From DASPTR01 sp964475545 (GTDB lineage Archaea > Thermoproteota > Bathyarchaeia > Bathyarchaeales > Bathycorpusculaceae), in NCBI GenBank assembly GCA_964475545.1, contig CAYYXF010000003.1, forward strand, positions 1 through 46,458: a stretch of DNA of 46,458 nt, in the 5' to 3' direction. Both the position numbers and the translations under genes were made by a program. This document shows, piece by piece, positions 32,517 through 41,373 of this stretch (positions within the stretch are counted from its first letter, which is position 1; each line of letters opens with the position of its first letter). A model generated the notes under the pieces. That model ran no database searches and had not been told where the DNA came from. It saw only the letters and a list, made by a program, of their open reading frames with translations.

Positions 32517-34268
32517 CTACTTATGAGCATAGTACACTGTCAATTTTTCCCCAGCTTGATCGATTCTGACGAAGCCATAGCGTTCGAATTGTATTATGGT
32601 GCCTGCCTCTAACCGTTTGCAGAAGCTCTCAGCAATTCCTTCCACGGTGGTCGCGTCTTGCATGACGACTTGGCACGGCATGTCTTCTCCCACCGGGATC
32701 CAGTGGATAAGCTGTGCCTTCATTTGCCGGGCTTGCTCGTAGGATTCGCTGACAAATGATGCTTCAGCCGAATATATGTTTGCATTTCCAATTCTCACGT
32801 TGAACAATTCCATGAGACGGATAGTGTCACCTATTCTTGAAGCATTGATGTCTTTCTTGGAAACCCAGAATTTTGCGCTCCCATTCTCCTTCTCAGGCCT
32901 TATTATGTGTTCTCTGTTCTTTCCGTCTTGATGCGAGGGGTGCAAGAGAAGCTTCACGTTGAACACTCTCGGAATCTTCTCGATGGTTAATTCAATTGGG
33001 TCTTGAACAAAGAAGTATCTTTCAGTCACGGGATCCAATGCCTTGCGATTGTAAGCGTACAGGTTTTCCCAGCTGAGAACAATGTCCTGCGTCTTCGGCC
33101 CAACGTCAATTATCATTTTCCTGATTGCTTCTGGCGTTATCCCTCTTCTTCTTAGAGCTGCAAAAGTCGCAAGCCTAGGATCATCCCAATCCTTGAATAG
33201 ACCGTCTCTTATGCCCTGAACGATCTTCGATTTGCTCAGGAATGCTCCCGTGATTTTTAGTCGACCATAATGGATGGCTTCTGGGTATTTCCACCCCAAA
33301 TACTTGTACATGTATTCTTGTCGAACTTGGTTTGTTAAGTGCTCTTTTCCTCTGATTATATGGGTGATTCCGAGCAGATGATCGTCCACGCCGCAGGCGA
33401 GGTTGTATAGTGGCCAAACGCGATATTTGTTTCCTACCCGTGGATGAGGGGATTTGTCAGTGTCTATTACTCTGAGGGCTGGCCAGTCTCGAACGGCTGG
33501 ATTGGGATGATCCAAATCAGTTTTCACGCGGACCACCGCTTCGCCTTCGGCATATTCACCTTGTAGCATGCGTTTCCATCTTTGCATGTTTTCTTCGACC
33601 GGCAAGCTGCGACATCTACATGGTTGGCTGGCAAGAGTCTTTTTTCTGAACATTTCTGGTTGGCATGTGCAAACGTAAGCGTTGCCATCTTTCAGCAGTT
33701 TCTCAGCATACTTGTAATAGATGGGAATTCTGTCACTTTGAATGTACTCTTCGTCCGGTTTGCAGCCAAGCCATGTCAAGTCTGCTCTTATGCGGTCGTA
33801 GAATTCGAGGACAGGCCTCTTGATTTTAGGGTCTGTGTCTTCGAAACGTAAGATGAATTTGCCCTTGTAGAGCCGAGCGTATTCGTAGCATAGGATTATG
33901 GCTCTCGCATTGCCTAGATGGATGGCACAGTCAGGATTCGGCGAGAAACGTGTGACCACTTGGGCATATTTGCAGGCATTGGGCAATGGGGGAAGATGTT
34001 TTTCCTCTTCAATCTTTTCTCTCACAAGTGCTTCAGGCCATTTCTCTTCAACAATGTGCTTCTGCTCTTCGGACGAAAGAACATTGACCTCTCGAACAAC
34101 ATTGCTGATGAGGGCAGATACTTCCTTCACTTTGCTTCTTAGTTCTGGCTTCTCGCCCAGTATTTTTCCGATTACTGCGCCTTCTTGAGCCTTTCCATCA
34201 TGTCTCACAGCGTTCAGCAGCGCTATCTTTCGAACAGTATCTCGAAGTTCAGCATCTTCAAGTGTCAA
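32517..34268 (-). CDS. gltX: Glutamyl-tRNA synthetase, archaeal type
   Basis: This is a 583-residue class I synthetase that charges tRNA-Glu. The N-terminal archaeal appendage covers about 1-95. The HIGH-type motif appears as HLGN in RFSPNPDCAIHLGNARA, and the KMSKS-type loop as FLSKSK; Gly before HLGN is replaced by Ala-Ile, a variation seen among archaeal enzymes. The C-terminal half is the beta-barrel anticodon domain of the GlnRS/archaeal GluRS type. The start is TTG 34268, 21 nt after the prenyl synthase stop, with no strong ribosome site. No GlnRS gene is visible; archaea normally make Gln-tRNA by amidation. Confidence 0.96.
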   Translation of the reverse strand: MTLEDAELRDTVRKIALLNAVRHDGKAQEGAVIGKILGEKPELRSKVKEVSALISNVVREVNVLSSEEQKHIVEEKWPEALVREKIEEEKHLPPLPNACKYAQVVTRFSPNPDCAIHLGNARAIILCYEYARLYKGKFILRFEDTDPKIKRPVLEFYDRIRADLTWLGCKPDEEYIQSDRIPIYYKYAEKLLKDGNAYVCTCQPEMFRKKTLASQPCRCRSLPVEENMQRWKRMLQGEYAEGEAVVRVKTDLDHPNPAVRDWPALRVIDTDKSPHPRVGNKYRVWPLYNLACGVDDHLLGITHIIRGKEHLTNQVRQEYMYKYLGWKYPEAIHYGRLKITGAFLSKSKIVQGIRDGLFKDWDDPRLATFAALRRRGITPEAIRKMIIDVGPKTQDIVLSWENLYAYNRKALDPVTERYFFVQDPIELTIEKIPRVFNVKLLLHPSHQDGKNREHIIRPEKENGSAKFWVSKKDINASRIGDTIRLMELFNVRIGNANIYSAEASFVSESYEQARQMKAQLIHWIPVGEDMPCQVVMQDATTVEGIAESFCKRLEAGTIIQFERYGFVRIDQAGEKLTVYYAHK

Positions 34269-34289
34269 GGGTTTTGCACTTTGTCCGTT

Positions 34290-35360
34290 TCAGATGTGTC
34301 TTTCAATTAGGAATTCGGCGAATGATTTGAGTTTTTCCTTCCCATCCGAGTCTGGAAGGAGTCTTCCTGCTTCTTTCAAGCTCTCTTCAACCATCTTCTT
34401 TGCAAACTTTTTAACGTATTCTATCGAACCGTATTTTGTCATCAGCGTGATGGCTTCATTTCGAAGCTTCTGGTTCGAAGTGTGTTCGTCGAGAATTTCG
34501 ATGAGCCTCCTCCTGTCCTGAGCCTCTGCTACTTTCAAGGTATGAATGACAATTAAGCTTCGTTTTCCTTCGGTTATGTCTTGTCCGCGACCGCCCTTCT
34601 TCTTCTCAAATTCCGGGCTTGTCAAATCAAGTACGTCATCCTGCATTTGGAAGGCTATCCCTATGCTTTCTGCTAAGCGGCCAAGTCTGTCAACAAGCTC
34701 GTCGTTTGCGTCAGCAAGAACAGAAGCCATCTTAGCAGACATCCTTGCCAAAGTTCCAGTCTTGTAGGCGCACATCTGCAAGTAGGACTTTTCATCAAGC
34801 TCATTCGCTTTTGCCAATCCCCTGTGCCAAGCGATATCCATTGCTTGGCCAAGGCTTAGATTGATCATCTCTTGTGCATAGATCTCATAGATTTTCTGTG
34901 CCTTATGAGCAGAGACTTTTTCTCTGTTTTCTATTAGAGGTAGGAGGGGAAGATAGTACATGGCATTTCCGGCGTTTATAGCTATGTCTAAGCCATAGAT
35001 TTTGTAGGTGCAGGGTTTTTCCCTCCGCAGTTCAGATGAGTCCTCGATGTCATCAACCATTAGTGTTCCGTTGTGGATTACTTCAGGGATTATGGAAAAA
35101 TCAACGACGTCGCGGGGGCTTTTGCCCAGAATCTCACAGATCAACAGGAACAGGGCGGGTCTCCACCTCTTGCCTCCTCTGTCAAGAAATTCCCAGATAG
35201 GAGCTGCGATTGCCTTGTTCAGCGGGTCAAGGTTATATGCATAGTTGGGGGGATTGATCTTGAAGACAACTGCGCCCTTTGAGAAAGCTCTCGGAATATA
35301 TTTCTCGATAGTCTTATCCACTAAGATGGCTGTCTCTGTTAGAAACCTTTCAGCGTCCAA
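34290..35360 (-). CDS. idsA: Geranylgeranyl/farnesyl diphosphate synthase family
   Basis: This is a 356-residue prenyl synthase condensing IPP with allylic diphosphates for ether lipids. The first Asp-rich motif is DDIED (VDDIEDSSELRREKPC) and the second QMQDDVLD; the Lys and Arg of GKRWRPALFLLICE bind IPP. Sequence before the first Asp motif (HNGTLMVDDIED) has small residues, so chain length cannot be read with confidence; C20 is the expected archaeal product. The start is TTG 35360, 3 nt after the fni stop, with GGAG 10 nt upstream within fni. It is the last of four consecutive isoprenoid genes. Confidence 0.95.
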   Translation of the reverse strand: MDAERFLTETAILVDKTIEKYIPRAFSKGAVVFKINPPNYAYNLDPLNKAIAAPIWEFLDRGGKRWRPALFLLICEILGKSPRDVVDFSIIPEVIHNGTLMVDDIEDSSELRREKPCTYKIYGLDIAINAGNAMYYLPLLPLIENREKVSAHKAQKIYEIYAQEMINLSLGQAMDIAWHRGLAKANELDEKSYLQMCAYKTGTLARMSAKMASVLADANDELVDRLGRLAESIGIAFQMQDDVLDLTSPEFEKKKGGRGQDITEGKRSLIVIHTLKVAEAQDRRRLIEILDEHTSNQKLRNEAITLMTKYGSIEYVKKFAKKMVEESLKEAGRLLPDSDGKEKLKSFAEFLIERHI

Positions 35361-35363
35361 AAC

Positions 35364-36467
35364 CTAGTCTCTCCTTCTTTGAGCCCTATCCGTGGTGCTA
35401 AATCCCCGCGCTGTCAACCATTCGGCCGTCTTGCCCGTTACTACTGCAGGCATTTTCTTGAGTTCTTGCACGGAATCTGCTCCAACGAGAAACATTGTGT
35501 TTCTTAATTCATCAATTAACAGTGAGAGCGCGGTTCTTGTTTCGTTCACGTTCTTGGCTGCTGCTTTAAGCACGGGTTGTGATAAGCTTGTTAAGCTTGC
35601 TCCCAGTATCAGTGCCTTGGCCATTTCTACTCCGTTTCGTATTCCGCCCGAGGCGATTACACACAGGTTTGTGGTCGTGGAAACCTCGACAACGCTTACG
35701 GCTGTTGGAATGCCCCAATCCCAGAAGATATCGCCTAATCTACGCTGAAAAATGTTTTCGCGCTCTTTCGCGCGGAAGTATTCAACTGCTGCAAAACTTG
35801 TTCCGCCGGCGCCACTTACATCTATGCCTTTCACGCCGGCGCCTTCAAGTGTTCTAGCCTCTTCAGCAGCTATGCCGGCACCTGTCTCCTTTGCTATTAC
35901 AGGCTTGTCTATTTCGCTTGCGATTTCGGTTATTTTTTCAAGCACCCCTTTGAAGTTTGTTTGGCCTTCTGGCTGAATGGCTTCTTGCAGCGCGTTTAGG
36001 TGTATTGCGATAGCATCTGCCTCAATCATTCCTATTGCTTTTTTCACTTCTTTCAGCCCGTATCCGTTGACGAGTTGCACTCCGCCGATGTTTGCAATTA
36101 GAAAGGCTGTTGGGGCCTTCTTTCGGGCTATGGCAAACGTTTTTTCAAATTGTTTGTCTTCTATTGCTGCTCGCTGGCTGCCAACGCCCATTCCTAGGCC
36201 CAGCTCTTCAACAGTTTCGGCTATTGTTGCATTGATCCTCAATGCCTCGTCAGCGCCACCTGTGATAGCCCCGACTATTAAGGGGGCAGCGAACTTGTGG
36301 CCGAAAATCTTCGCGGATAAGTCTATCTTTTTCTTGTCGATCTCTGGTAAAGCTTTGTGAATGAGGTGAACGTCTTCTAAACCCGTTGTCGTCCGTCTAG
36401 CTTGAATGTTCTGGTTCAGTCCGATCCGTATGTGATCTGCCTTTCTTCTTCTTGTTTCTTCAACCAA
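35364..36467 (-). CDS. fni: Type II isopentenyl-diphosphate delta-isomerase
   Basis: This is a 367-residue FMN- and NADPH-dependent isomerase that interconverts IPP and DMAPP. It opens with TRRRKADHIRIGL, the K-x-x-H-I pattern of this family. PLIVGAITGGADEALRINATIAETVEELGLGMGVGSQRAA, the VIAKETGAGIA stretch and GVKGIDVSGAGGTSF (FMN phosphate) and the IASGGIRNG segment follow. The start is TTG 36467, 6 nt behind AAGGA and directly after the ipk stop; the frame stays open to 36629 in ipk but that part is not conserved. Together with IPK this confirms the archaeal mevalonate branch. Confidence 0.95.
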   Translation of the reverse strand: MVEETRRRKADHIRIGLNQNIQARRTTTGLEDVHLIHKALPEIDKKKIDLSAKIFGHKFAAPLIVGAITGGADEALRINATIAETVEELGLGMGVGSQRAAIEDKQFEKTFAIARKKAPTAFLIANIGGVQLVNGYGLKEVKKAIGMIEADAIAIHLNALQEAIQPEGQTNFKGVLEKITEIASEIDKPVIAKETGAGIAAEEARTLEGAGVKGIDVSGAGGTSFAAVEYFRAKERENIFQRRLGDIFWDWGIPTAVSVVEVSTTTNLCVIASGGIRNGVEMAKALILGASLTSLSQPVLKAAAKNVNETRTALSLLIDELRNTMFLVGADSVQELKKMPAVVTGKTAEWLTARGFSTTDRAQRRRD

Positions 36468-36469
36468 CT

Positions 36470-37270
36470 CTATTCCTTCTCTATCAATGTGCCTTCTACG
36501 GTCTCTCTCTTGAGAGCCTTGTAAACTTGGCTTGGCTTCGTCGCGTTCACGATGGTTACGGGAATTCCTCGTTCCAAAGCGGGCAGAAGCTCGCCAATCT
36601 TGCCGAACATGCCGCCAGTAACATCGCAAGCAGTCGACTTGCCCACATTTCTTTGAAGCTGCTTCAATTCATTCAGTGTCAAGTGGGCGAATTTTCTTGC
36701 TGTTTTTTCAATTTTAGGGTCAGAATCGAATAGCCCGTCAACATCGGCCCCTATTATGATGCGTTGTGCGTTCAACGTCGTTGCTAGGACCGAAACAAGC
36801 TGGTCGCCTGATAGCACAGTGAACCCCAACTTTGCGTCCATCACCGTGTCTCCATAGAGAACTGGCAAGAGACCAGTACTCAGGAGCATTCGCATCGGCG
36901 TGTCTTCGAAGCTTCTGATTCTGCCGTTCTCAGTTAGTATGCATGATGACGGCGTAATGCTGATGGCTGGAAGGTTATGCGTGATCAGCGAATCCATGAC
37001 CAAACCGTTAAGTACAGTCATATAGTGATGAGTTTCCGCAAAACCGATTATCTGACCTGGATTTTTCAATCCATCCTTGATGGCGTTTCTCTGCGCTGCC
37101 GGGTGTCCGAAGCTGCCTCCTCCGTGAACAATCACCAAGCCCTTGACACCTGCTTTCTGCGTTTCATCAGCTAGTCGATCAATGACTTGCGTCCGGGGGG
37201 TAAGCTCGACGCTCTTGTCTGTGATTACTGACCCTCCGATTTTCATAATTGTGATTTTGGGCTTATTCAA
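36470..37270 (-). CDS. ipk: Isopentenyl phosphate kinase
   Basis: The protein has 266 residues of the amino acid kinase fold. It phosphorylates isopentenyl phosphate to IPP, the last step of the alternative archaeal mevalonate pathway. MKIGGSVITDKS is the P-loop-like Lys/Gly motif, IVHGGGSFGHP holds the catalytic His, and the C-terminal IIGADVDGLFDSDP and CDVTGGMFGKIGEL are family-typical nucleotide-binding parts. The start is TTG 37270, which overlaps the mevalonate kinase stop by 8 nt and lies 6 nt behind GAAGGTG. No phosphomevalonate kinase is present in the window. Confidence 0.96.
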   Translation of the reverse strand: MNKPKITIMKIGGSVITDKSVELTPRTQVIDRLADETQKAGVKGLVIVHGGGSFGHPAAQRNAIKDGLKNPGQIIGFAETHHYMTVLNGLVMDSLITHNLPAISITPSSCILTENGRIRSFEDTPMRMLLSTGLLPVLYGDTVMDAKLGFTVLSGDQLVSVLATTLNAQRIIIGADVDGLFDSDPKIEKTARKFAHLTLNELKQLQRNVGKSTACDVTGGMFGKIGELLPALERGIPVTIVNATKPSQVYKALKRETVEGTLIEKE

Positions 37271-38240
37271 TTCTTACACCTTCATCCGTTTTCCTAGCTA
37301 TGAATGGCCTTCCGCCTGCTCTCTGAATTGCTTCTAGGACCTCTTGGAGTCTTTCGTCTTTTGTCAAGGCTATCATGCACCCTCCGCCGCCTGCACCGGT
37401 CAGTTTGGCGCCCAAGGCGCCTGCTTTGCGGGCGGCGTTGGCAAGCCATTCTAGAGACTCGTCTGAGACTCCGATTCCGTATAGCAGCGCATGGTTTATG
37501 TTCATTAAGGTTCCCAGGGTTTCTAGATCGTTTTCCTTGAATGCGTCTATGGCTCTCAGAACGACTTCGCGCGCAGCCTTCATCATGTTTTCAGTAATCC
37601 GTGGGTATTTTTCCATAAGGCGTCGAACTTTCTCGACCTGAATTCGCGTGGACCTCTCGACACCTGTGTCGCCGATGACAAGGGGGATGTTGGTCTTTGC
37701 CTCCAGCGGCTTGAAGCCTGTGTCCATTTGGAACAAAATAGCCCCTCCGAAGGTTGAGATTGCGGGGTCTACTCCTGATGGAGTGCCGTGAACGATCCTT
37801 TCAGCTTCGTAGGTTATGCGAAAAATGTCCTCCTTAGACAGTTTTACGTCCAAGATAGCGCCAGCTGCGGCTGTAGCGGCTGCAACCACGGCTGCTGATG
37901 ATCCGAGTCCCGCGCCCACTGGGATGGTAGAGTTTATTTCAACATCCAAGCCAACGTGTTCCGACTTCTTCTCCTGGATTCTTTCAACTGCATGCTTAAC
38001 TGGTTCGAACTTGGATCTGGCTTCTCTCGCGTTTCCTTGTTCAATCTTGAATGCGTCTCCTTCAAAGTGTCCTGCGAGGTTCAGAGTTGTGGACCGCAGG
38101 TGAATATTGCTGTCACCGCGTTTTTCTATTTTCACGTACGCCCTTTTGTCTATGGCTAAGACTATTGCCGGTTCTCCGTAAACGACGAAATGCTCTCCGA
38201 AAAGTATTATTTTCGCGGGCGCTGAGGCAACGACACCCAT
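37263..38240 (-). CDS. mvk: Mevalonate kinase
   Basis: This 325-residue GHMP kinase phosphorylates mevalonate. APAKIILFGEHFVVYGEPAI is the N-terminal motif, PVGAGLGSSAAVVAA the ATP-binding loop and TGAGGGGCMIAL the third GHMP motif. Conserved Lys and Asp of the family (SGVDPAISTFGG) are present. The start is ATG 38240, 9 nt after the Memo-like gene. It overlaps ipk, so both enzymes are probably translated in a coupled way. Regulation at the product level is known for this family but cannot be judged here. Confidence 0.97.
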   Translation of the reverse strand: MGVVASAPAKIILFGEHFVVYGEPAIVLAIDKRAYVKIEKRGDSNIHLRSTTLNLAGHFEGDAFKIEQGNAREARSKFEPVKHAVERIQEKKSEHVGLDVEINSTIPVGAGLGSSAAVVAAATAAAGAILDVKLSKEDIFRITYEAERIVHGTPSGVDPAISTFGGAILFQMDTGFKPLEAKTNIPLVIGDTGVERSTRIQVEKVRRLMEKYPRITENMMKAAREVVLRAIDAFKENDLETLGTLMNINHALLYGIGVSDESLEWLANAARKAGALGAKLTGAGGGGCMIALTKDERLQEVLEAIQRAGGRPFIARKTDEGVRIE

Positions 38241-38249
38241 TCCAAACCA

Positions 38250-39101
38250 CTATTTTGTGAAACAGACGGCTGCATACCCAACTACACTTGAGTAGTCGCC
38301 AATTACATCTCCACTGGTCTTATAGCATAATAATTTTGCCTCTTTTGCTTCCATCATTTTTGCTGCCTTTATTAGCGCAACTATCGGGCCATATCCACAA
38401 GCAGTTATGCCGTGAGCTTCAACAATTGAATAGAACTTGGTTTCGTCCATTGCTTCTACAGCTTTAAGAGCCAAAAGGTCATTCTTCATGGCTCTTTCCT
38501 GTGACTCATAATGAGTCATATCCGAAGAAGCTATGATAACTGCGTTCTTGTTGGCCAATGTTTTGGCCACAGCTTGCCCGACTTCTCTGGCTGACTGCAA
38601 GTCTTGCATCAGAAAACAAATCGGCACAATCTTGAAATGCGAACCATAAAGATATTGCAGAAATGGGAGTTGAACTTCGATCGAATGTTCTAAACGGTGG
38701 GCTGTTTCGTCGATGTCGATTATTCGTGCTTCCTTGACAATCTGAGTAGCTGTTTCAACGTCTACTTCAACATCCCCAAGTGGTGTTCGCCACATGCCTT
38801 CTTTCATGAGCGCTAGAGCGCTGCCGTAACCGGTATGGTTTGGACCGAAAGCAACAACAACATCGGGTTTACCGTCTGAGGCAAGCTTGTAATAGGCGTG
38901 AGCTGCTACGGGGCCGGAAAACATGTAACCCGCGTGTGGACAAATCAATCCTACGACATGTCTGGGTCCTGCTCGAGCGACTTCTGGAAGTTTACCGGGC
39001 CCTAGCTCATGCAGAAAACAGTCTGCTATTTGCTTTCTTAATTGCTCGGCTTTTCCCTCATAGAAGGCTCCGGCTTGGCATGGAAGCCGAACCTTCGCCA
39101 T
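38250..39101 (-). CDS. Memo-like family protein
   Basis: The protein has 283 residues from ATG 39101. The family fold resembles class III extradiol dioxygenases. Conserved LICPHAGYMFSG, FGPNHTGYG and the SSDMTHYESQ segment hold the His/Asp set seen in Memo proteins; the closing CGYGPIVALIKAAK is family-typical. The frame is open upstream into the S2 gene, but the sequence there is not conserved. The biochemical role in archaea is not established; copper or redox roles have been suggested for animal Memo. Its place between S2 and mevalonate kinase is common in archaea, which hints at a link to isoprenoid metabolism or translation but does not prove it. Confidence 0.93.
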   Translation of the reverse strand: MAKVRLPCQAGAFYEGKAEQLRKQIADCFLHELGPGKLPEVARAGPRHVVGLICPHAGYMFSGPVAAHAYYKLASDGKPDVVVAFGPNHTGYGSALALMKEGMWRTPLGDVEVDVETATQIVKEARIIDIDETAHRLEHSIEVQLPFLQYLYGSHFKIVPICFLMQDLQSAREVGQAVAKTLANKNAVIIASSDMTHYESQERAMKNDLLALKAVEAMDETKFYSIVEAHGITACGYGPIVALIKAAKMMEAKEAKLLCYKTSGDVIGDYSSVVGYAAVCFTK

Positions 39102-39105
39102 TCGG

Positions 39106-39840
39106 CTATATTTCCTCCTCTTCCTTGGAAATCTTCGCCTCGAAATCATCGATTGTCAAGGGCGGATCTTTGTCTTGTGCAAGCTCTCCTCTTTCACGCA
39201 ATACTTGCCTTGCCAGAAGCCAGTAAATCACTGCTAAGGCTCTTCTGCCCTTATTGTTTGTGGGGATGACTAAGTCGACCCCTGTGAATTCGTTGTCGGT
39301 GCTGCAGAGCGCCATCACGGGTATTCCTACTGAAACTGCCTCTTTAACAGCTTGACCATCTGCTCTTGGATCGGAAACGATCAGGACTTCTGGTTCAATC
39401 CTGTTTGGGTATAGCGGATTAGACAGAAGTCCTGGAATGAACCGGCCGACCACAGAGGTCGCCTTGGTTAGTTCGCAAAACATCTTAACTGGTTCTTGCG
39501 CATAGAGTCTGGCAGCAACTGCTGCAACTTTTGCCGGTTCGAATCGTGCAAGGAATTTTGCGGCTACTCTTACTCTGTCATCTGTCTTTTTAACATCCAA
39601 GACAAATAGACCGTCAGGTCGGACACGGTATATAAATTGCTCCATATCTCCTGTTTTCATCCTTGTACCAATGTGTATCCCTGCAGAAAGCATTGTATCT
39701 CGTGGCAGAAGCAACCCTTCTTCTGGAGCGGCCGCCTCCGTAGTCTGTGTTTCTGCTGTCGTTTCAGGTTTTACGTCTTCTTCAACTGGTTCAGCTTCTT
39801 CATTTTCGTCTTCCTTTTTGATCTCCTCATCCTCTGACAA
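39106..39840 (-). CDS. rps2: Ribosomal protein S2 with acidic N-terminal extension
   Basis: This is a 244-residue protein. Residues 1-42 are strikingly acidic (Glu/Asp-rich with Thr), then the S2 core begins LLLPRDTMLSAGIHIGTRMKTGDMEQFIYRVRPDGLFVLD. The later motifs RFIPGLLSNPLYP, PEVLIVSDPRAD and DLVIPTNNKGRRALAVIYWLLARQ are typical of archaeal S2. The C-terminal tail is again acidic. The acidic arm could be a lineage-specific feature contacting basic ribosomal partners. The gene is 12 nt after enolase and 4 nt before the Memo-like gene. Confidence 0.97.
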   Translation of the reverse strand: MSEDEEIKKEDENEEAEPVEEDVKPETTAETQTTEAAAPEEGLLLPRDTMLSAGIHIGTRMKTGDMEQFIYRVRPDGLFVLDVKKTDDRVRVAAKFLARFEPAKVAAVAARLYAQEPVKMFCELTKATSVVGRFIPGLLSNPLYPNRIEPEVLIVSDPRADGQAVKEAVSVGIPVMALCSTDNEFTGVDLVIPTNNKGRRALAVIYWLLARQVLRERGELAQDKDPPLTIDDFEAKISKEEEEI

Positions 39841-39852
39841 AATTACTTCCTC

Positions 39853-41106
39853 CTAATGTGTCTTAAGAGGAGCCATTTTGGCTCTGTCTCCCAAGAATTC
39901 CTCTATTCTTACTAATTCGTTTATTTTCGCGATGCGAGCTCCTTCAACAATTCCCGTCTTTATTATAGGACATCTGAAAGCCACTGCCAAATGAGCAATA
40001 TGCCAATCGCACGTGTCTCCCGAACGATGCGCCATTACAGGCATGTACTTGTTTTTTGCTGCCATTTCAACCGTTTCCAAGGCATCTGTAAGCGTACCGA
40101 CCTGATTCACTTTAATAATGATTGCGTTGGCCGCTTGCATTTTCATTCCTCGGCTTAGCCTTTCATTGTTTGTGGTGAACAGGTCGTCGCCGCAGATTAG
40201 GCAGTTTTTGGCCTTCTTTGTCAGTTCTTGAAAGCTCTTGAAGTCTTCTTCATGAAAAGCGTCTTCGACATACGTTAGAGAATATTTGTTGATGAGGTCT
40301 AAGATGAACTCTAGCTGTTCGCCTGGGCCCCGCTCTTTTCTCTCCCTTTCATAGACGTATTTCTTTTGCTTGCTGTCCCATAGAGATGAGGCGGCAACGT
40401 CAACACCTAATCCGCATTCAAACCCTGATTCGCTGCTTACTTCCTCGCACGTGCTAGCCAGTATCTCTAGAGCCTGCAAATTTCCAATATCTGCAATCCA
40501 AGCTCCTTCGTCGCTTTTTCCCCCGTTGAAGAGCTTATCCTTCTTTCTTAGGGCTTCGCCGACCCTTCTGTGAACCTGTACATTGGCTGCAGCGGCTTCC
40601 AGAAAAGATTCTGCTCCATGTGGGAGCGACAAAAACTCTTGTATGTCAGGAGACTTTCCATGCGTGTGCTGTCCACCGCTTATGACGTTTCCAAGTGGGT
40701 TGGGAAGCTCATTAGCTATTGTTCCGCCTAAATGCTGGAAGAGAAGAGAGCCGCATGAGTTTGCAGCTGCCTCTGCGGTGGCCAGTGAGATCGCAAATGC
40801 AGTGTTTCCTCCTATGACTCTGAAATCCTTAGAAGCGTCAATTTCGTGTAGTGTTCTGTCAATTTCCTCTTGGAAATTTGCGTTTAACCCTACAATTTCT
40901 GGGGCCACGATCTCTTCAGCCTTCTTCACGGCTTGATCTACACTGCCCTGCGGATAGTAGACAACCTCTGCCTTCCCTCGGCTTTTCCCGGCGGGTGCAG
41001 AGGCTCTTCCGAAGCCCGAGGTTGTTACGATGTCGACTTCTATTGTTTCTTCGCCGCGGCTGTTGAAGACTTTTCTTGCTATGAGGTCCTCAATTACTGC
41101 TGACAT
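39853..41106 (-). CDS. eno: Enolase with substituted loops
   Basis: This is a 417-residue enolase converting 2-phosphoglycerate to phosphoenolpyruvate. Present are VISGGQHTHG with the His, SPDIQEF with the Glu, the metal ligands in YVEDAFHEED and GDDLFTTN, and the catalytic Lys of IIIKVNQVG. Two loops deviate: the usual SHRSGETED reads AHRSGDTCD, and the GER of the KTG...GERxAK segment reads GAR. Overall length and fold are normal, so I keep the assignment while noting that catalytic geometry may differ. The start is ATG 41106 behind GGAAG, 24 nt after rpoN. Confidence 0.93.
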   Translation of the reverse strand: MSAVIEDLIARKVFNSRGEETIEVDIVTTSGFGRASAPAGKSRGKAEVVYYPQGSVDQAVKKAEEIVAPEIVGLNANFQEEIDRTLHEIDASKDFRVIGGNTAFAISLATAEAAANSCGSLLFQHLGGTIANELPNPLGNVISGGQHTHGKSPDIQEFLSLPHGAESFLEAAAANVQVHRRVGEALRKKDKLFNGGKSDEGAWIADIGNLQALEILASTCEEVSSESGFECGLGVDVAASSLWDSKQKKYVYERERKERGPGEQLEFILDLINKYSLTYVEDAFHEEDFKSFQELTKKAKNCLICGDDLFTTNNERLSRGMKMQAANAIIIKVNQVGTLTDALETVEMAAKNKYMPVMAHRSGDTCDWHIAHLAVAFRCPIIKTGIVEGARIAKINELVRIEEFLGDRAKMAPLKTH

Positions 41107-41130
41107 GTTTTCTTCCTTTTCGTCTGCCTT

Positions 41131-41358
41131 CTAGTAGGTTCTTGCCTCTTTGCGTTTTTCTGCTTCTTCATAGAAGCGAAGAACTTCGTCGACAATCTCT
41201 ACGTGCGATAGCAACATGCGACGGCAACAATATCGTTTGATTCCGAGATCGTCCAAGACGTCGCCTGCGTTCTCTCCAGTTTTTACTCTTCTGGCGAACT
41301 CTTCCCATTTGTCCCCGATTAGTTTGCCACACGTGAAGCATCTTACTGGGATGATCAT
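41131..41358 (-). CDS. rpoN: RNA polymerase subunit N
   Basis: This is a 75-residue zinc-binding subunit corresponding to eukaryotic Rpb10. MIIPVRCFTCGKLIG and the later YCCRRMLLSHVEI supply the CxxC and CC cysteines that bind zinc. Length is usual. It lies 15 nt after S9. RpoK, which follows in many archaea, is not found between this gene and enolase. Confidence 0.97.
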   Translation of the reverse strand: MIIPVRCFTCGKLIGDKWEEFARRVKTGENAGDVLDDLGIKRYCCRRMLLSHVEIVDEVLRFYEEAEKRKEARTY

Positions 41359-41373
41359 TTTTGTAGGTCTCCA

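Noticed and set aside
36468..36629. N-terminal extension of Fni
   Set aside because: The frame is open, but the added 54 residues are Arg-rich shadow sequence of ipk; the conserved protein begins at TTG 36467 with a ribosome site.
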